Assembly: GCA_009602725.1 (NCBI GenBank)
Contig: WELB01000135.1
Location: forward strand, 225,052 to 236,803
From: Spirogloea muscicola
Lineage: Eukaryota; Streptophyta; Zygnematophyceae; Spirogloeales; Spirogloeaceae
Length of the DNA: 11,752 nucleotides
Direction of reading: 5' to 3'
The position numbers were made by a program, and so were the translations under genes. Every line of letters starts with the position of its first letter. Position 1 is the stretch's first letter. Below are positions 8,747 through 11,752 of this stretch, piece by piece. The notes under the pieces were generated by a model that did not search any database, had not been told where the DNA came from, and saw only the letters and a list, made by a program, of their open reading frames with translations.

Positions 8747-9323
8747 TGCCTCCGCTGCCGTCGCTGAGTGGCAGCGCGCTGTGGCCGCCGTCGCCGCGCA
8801 GGGAGGCCCCGGACGTGTACTTCCTGCGGCGCCTGTCGCCGGGCGCGGCGCTGGCGCGGTACGGCGCGCTGGCCGCCGCGGGCGTCGGCGCCGGCATGCT
8901 GGTGGAGCAGTGGATCAAGAAGAAGGTGGCAGGTGCGCTCACATGGCGCTTCACCGTGCGCTGCGGCGATGTTGATTGGGCTTCCCCCGCAAGCGACGGC
9001 GTTCGTCCAGCGCTCCCCTATGTGGGCTATCGTTTAGCAAAGCGAGACGACTTCTGGAGATACAGGCAAACGCCTGATTAAGGGCATAATTAACTTCTGT
9101 CTTTCTGAGTTCCAGTAACTTCATATCACCATGTAATTAGTCATGATGATGGTATCGCGGTAGAGGGGTTGCCGTCAAAGTCGGACGGCCGCAGGCTCGC
9201 AGCGGGCCCGGCCCCCCGGCCTCATTCGCACCTGCACATTGTCGAGCAGAGGATGGCGGCATGATCGTCTTGCTGCCCAAGAAGGCGCCGGAGAGCGAGG
9301 AGACTGTGCCGGACGCGAAGTGA
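8746..9323 (+). CDS. Small predicted single-pass membrane protein, unrecognised, two exons
   Basis: Exons 8746-8932 and 9250-9323 join with a phase-1 codon (G plus AG, Glu63) to give 86 residues. The donor is gtgcgc and the acceptor is gtcgagcag. Residues 1-22 are Pro/Ser/Arg-rich, about 32-53 form an Ala/Gly-rich hydrophobic segment (RYGALAAAGVGAGMLVEQW), a Lys-rich stretch IKKKV follows, and the tail ends in KKAPESEETVPDAK. The layout of one short helix followed by positive charge resembles small mitochondrial, plastid or ER membrane proteins, but I know no family and assign no function. The frame is open upstream through the 79-bp repeat, so an Arg/Pro-rich N-terminal extension, perhaps a targeting sequence, is possible. 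The clean in-phase splice and the shift in composition at the exon edges support a real gene. Confidence 0.55.
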
Positions 9324-10560
9324 ACCCAAGAGGCCTCCTTCGTCGTCCTTGATTCGTCTGGGCTGGAAGCTCGTGCTCTGCAGTGCAAGCTTGCAAATGC
9401 ACTCCGAAGGTGCGTAGGGCTCTCAAAACTTCACATCTCCTAAGCAGAAGATACTGGCAGGTTTGAGGTGACCAGTTTGCTGCGTTGATCAAGCAAGAGT
9501 TTCCCAGTTGTATTAGTACGACGGGAAAGGAAAGCATAAGTATTCAGATGTTCATGTAGAGAAGCCTGCACTCGTGCTTCCTGAGCTCAAGCAATGAGTG
9601 GTGAATTAAGAGCAAGATTTGCTACCTCTCTACAGGGACAAGTTGAAGGTACTCATGAGTACGACCACATGTGTCAACCTTATAATTTTCTCCACAGAGG
9701 CAGGGAGGCAAGTGGTCGCTCGCACTCACCAGGTGTTCATGCGGAGACTGGCGGCTTCTCGTTGGGGAGGAGCCTTCAACCATGTCTCCTGTGCAGCCTA
9801 GCCATGGCTATTTAGATTGACAGTAAAGGCATGGCAACTTCGAAGGACATGGACCACACTTCTCTCATTCGAAGCATATAGATTGGCCTGCCAGGAGATT
9901 GTCATGATGGACATGTTTTTGCACCACTGGCAATGCAATTGAGAATTGCGCAGCAGGTCTGAAGCTCAGGGCAGTTGTCCTTTGCGCCTCTTCAGATTGC
10001 ACTCGTGACAATCAGCAGCTCTGTTTGCTAGATGCCTTACCCAGTAGGCGGTGAACCTGCAGACGAGGATGTTGGAGCTGCTTACTTTGCTGACCTGCTC
10101 AGGTTGCTATTATCAAGTCTGATGAGGCATGTGGACTGTGAAAGCTCACACCACATTGTGTGTCAATTGTTTTCCAAGTGTATGAGTATGCTCTGAAGTC
10201 GGAACCAAGCCTTGCCATTTGATGCCAATAGAATTGTTGGAGTACCCCCTTTAACAGCTATACAACAAAATGGGTATGCCGCCCAGGAGAATAGACAAAG
10301 CCCTACATTATTGAAGGGATTCTCTGCCGAGTGGTATATTTCACTGGGTCTGAAGTTAGATGTTGGACAGGCCTTGTCGCCGCAGAAATGGCGCACTACA
10401 CTGAACAATTTCATACCATCCGTAAGGCCAAGGGAATCCACGACGTTGCTCGAGTAGAATGCGGTTGTCCTTGATGCAACTCTGGCAAACAAACACCTGG
10501 TCAATAAGACATTACATTTGTCTGGAGCAATACCTTAGCAGTCATTCTCTTGCTCTTTAG
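9324..10560 (+). other. Unresolved region with several exon-like segments
   Basis: No gene can be named. Several short + strand segments have plausible splice signals: 9384-9409 (after ctctgcag, before gtgcgt), 9636-9648 (after ctctacag, before gtactc), 9698-9732 (after tccacag, before gtgttc), 9882-9956 (after catatag, before gtctga; 25 open codons), a 54-codon open frame from the ATG at 10032, and 10371-10453 (after ggacag, open through a stretch reading AEMAHYTEQFH). The first four chain in phase in two alternative frames, so phase does not identify the true one. The composition resembles intron plus exon DNA. These may be exons of one gene continuing into 10561-10796, or 3' untranslated sequence. 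Confidence 0.3.
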
Positions 10561-10796
10561 GGTTCTCAAGGTTGAGACTGCTGGCAGCCATTCAAGTTTG
10601 ACAAAGTTGACACCAGTGATGGCCTCTGCCGGACAACATCGTGAGTAAAGCATAGCAGTCGTAGTTGTGGAAGGTGGCAGCTGCGTGCACTTTGAACTGA
10701 ATCAGCAACTCAGCTCTCCTTGATGCAGAAGCTGCTGTGGTCATAGCTGCTGCTGTCCAACCAAGTGTTGCCTGGAACACCACAATAGCACTCTGA
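10561..10796 (+). CDS. Probable 3' end of an unrecognised spliced gene (partial model)
   Basis: A segment at 10561-10640 is preceded by a strong pyrimidine-rich acceptor (cttgctctttag) and followed by a consensus gtgagt donor. From that acceptor only one frame is open; it reads VLKVETAGSHSSLTKL and continues to GQH. The next acceptor (ccttgatgcag) opens 10729-10796, and the junction codon C plus AA is in phase, leading to AAVVIAAAVQPSV and a TGA at 10794-10796. The two-exon tail would be about 48 residues, with no recognised domain. The upstream exon has not been fixed: it must end in phase 2, and none of the candidates nearby does so cleanly. A different acceptor at 10579 would open another frame. 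Confidence 0.3.
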
Positions 10797-11388
10797 AGCC
10801 AATCATGACTCGTCCATCTCATGGTTCACATTGATAACATCCTGGGACCCCAGTCGAGATTCTATGCATCTATTGAGGCCCTCTTACTTTGCAACCTCTT
10901 GCACCTCAGTTGCGCTGCTTCTAGCAGCGCTGCCGCTGCAGCATACTTCCTCAAAGCTTCTTGAAAAGCTCATATCCATCACAAGTGCTGGTGAATATCA
11001 TGCCCTCAAGGTCAGCACAACCAGTGCTGCTTAACTGCCTCAGGTGTTCTGCTGTTCAGCAAAATTGGAAAAGCAAACCGCTGCACCTACGTCAACCGTG
11101 TGTCAGCAAGATGGGGCACTCTGCTGTGATGGCACCTGCATCTCCATCTCTTTGCAGCCAGCTGCGCACCAGTCCCGCCTGACCAGGACAAGTCCTGAGT
11201 AACTTTCATTGAACCAAGCTTCGAAGGTGCATGTGAGTGTCTTCTGACACACAACCTGTGCAGTGGGCTACATCACCGCTGGCCGTCTGAGTTATAAATT
11301 GTGAATGAGGGGCTTCCGACGGTGGAGGGAAGGGACTCCCAGAGGGCTCGAGGCCCGCTGCTGCAGGGCTTGAGCGAAGGCGGCGAGG
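10797..11388. other. Intergenic or untranslated stretch before the convergent minus-strand gene
   Basis: A + strand frame is open from about 10855 to 10965 with Leu, Ser and Ala runs, after a cccag acceptor-like site, and another short frame ends near 11200 after ctttgcag. Neither has a recognisable family or a clear donor and acceptor partner. The stretch probably holds 3' untranslated sequence of genes on both sides. Confidence 0.3.
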
Positions 11389-11752
11389 CTACCACCCGCG
11401 GGAGCTCAGCGCAGCTACGAGGGAGCCCAGCGTGGCATCGATGGCGACGTTCCAGCTGCGAGCGAGGTCGTCGCGCTGCCGCTTGCCCACGAGGAGGGGC
11501 CTCTGGCGGCGCAGGCGGGCCAGCGCAGAGGCGCACTGCGTCGTCAGCGAGCTGCAGATGGCTGGCCGGAGCTCATCGGGAATACTGCGATATCGTGGAT
11601 TTGAAGCTTTTGATAATCCAGGGATACGTGAGATCGGAGGGGCTCACGGGCGGAGGCGGGGGGAGGTAGGCGGCGTCGCCGGCGAGCGCGGCGGCGGTGC
11701 GCGCGGTCTCGCGCCACAGGGCGCGCCGCTCGAGGGCATAGGCGCCGGCGCC
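11389..11752 (-). CDS. Unrecognised protein, C-terminal two exons; gene runs off the window
   Basis: The first visible exon, 11752-11648 on the minus strand, is open throughout and reads YALERRALWRETARTAAALA followed by a run of prolines. A gtgagc donor follows. The next exon, 11571-11389, starts after gatgag and reads LRPAICSSLTTQCASALARL, then basic residues, RSWNVAIDATLGSLV and a TAG. The junction is in phase 0 across a 76-base intron, leaving 95 visible residues. The sequence is Ala/Arg/Leu-rich and probably helical. Amino-acid texture, GC-rich third positions and clean splice sites support coding, but I do not recognise the family. The 5' part lies beyond 11752. Confidence 0.5.

Noticed and set aside
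9137-9537. Minus-strand open frames opposite the small gene's second exon
   Set aside because: They are mostly the reverse of the better-supported + strand exon at 9250-9323 and its flanks, with no splice structure or family match.
10163-10504. 113-codon minus-strand open frame and 81-codon + strand frame at 10212
   Set aside because: They overlap each other in opposite directions, neither has a recognisable domain, and a third frame nearby looks equally protein-like, so none can be called alone.
1-11752. CRISPR array, transposon, tRNA or rRNA gene, or viral insertion
   Set aside because: I saw no spaced repeat array, terminal inverted repeats, transposase or reverse transcriptase motifs, or tRNA-like cloverleaf. 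The capping enzyme is the cellular plant/animal type, with introns throughout, not a viral one.

Overview
The window is nuclear DNA of a photosynthetic eukaryote, most likely a green alga of the Chlorella/Coccomyxa type (Trebouxiophyceae). The evidence is a plant-style bifunctional mRNA capping enzyme split by 14 spliceosomal introns, a V-ATPase proteolipid split by two, GC-rich exons against AT-richer introns, and many GGC/GCC tracts. The lineage is inferred from style, not from a database search. Nothing bacterial or mobile is visible.

Layout. Positions 1-118 hold a GC-rich fragment, possibly the end of a neighbouring gene. Positions 308-5892 (+) hold the capping enzyme; a 15-exon model gives 623 residues with every splice junction in phase. 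Positions 5893-6636 separate this gene from a convergent neighbour and contain a few exon-like open segments. Positions 6637-7860 (-) hold a complete three-exon V-ATPase subunit c gene of 168 residues. Positions 7861-8745 form a GC-rich head-to-head region with GGC tracts and a 79-bp direct repeat around a single N, which looks like an assembly join. Positions 8746-9323 (+) hold a probable two-exon gene for a small membrane protein of 86 residues. Positions 9324-11388 have no gene I can name, but exon-like pieces on the + strand suggest one poorly resolved gene. Positions 11389-11752 (-) hold the last two exons of an unrecognised gene that runs off the window.

The genes do not form a pathway: capping is a nuclear step in mRNA maturation, and subunit c forms the proton-carrying rotor ring of endomembranes. 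I see no previously undescribed multi-gene system. The points most worth checking are the GC-AG intron, the competing acceptor and microexon near 3272-3383, the exon-like segments after the capping-enzyme stop, the unnamed small membrane protein, and the suspected assembly duplication.
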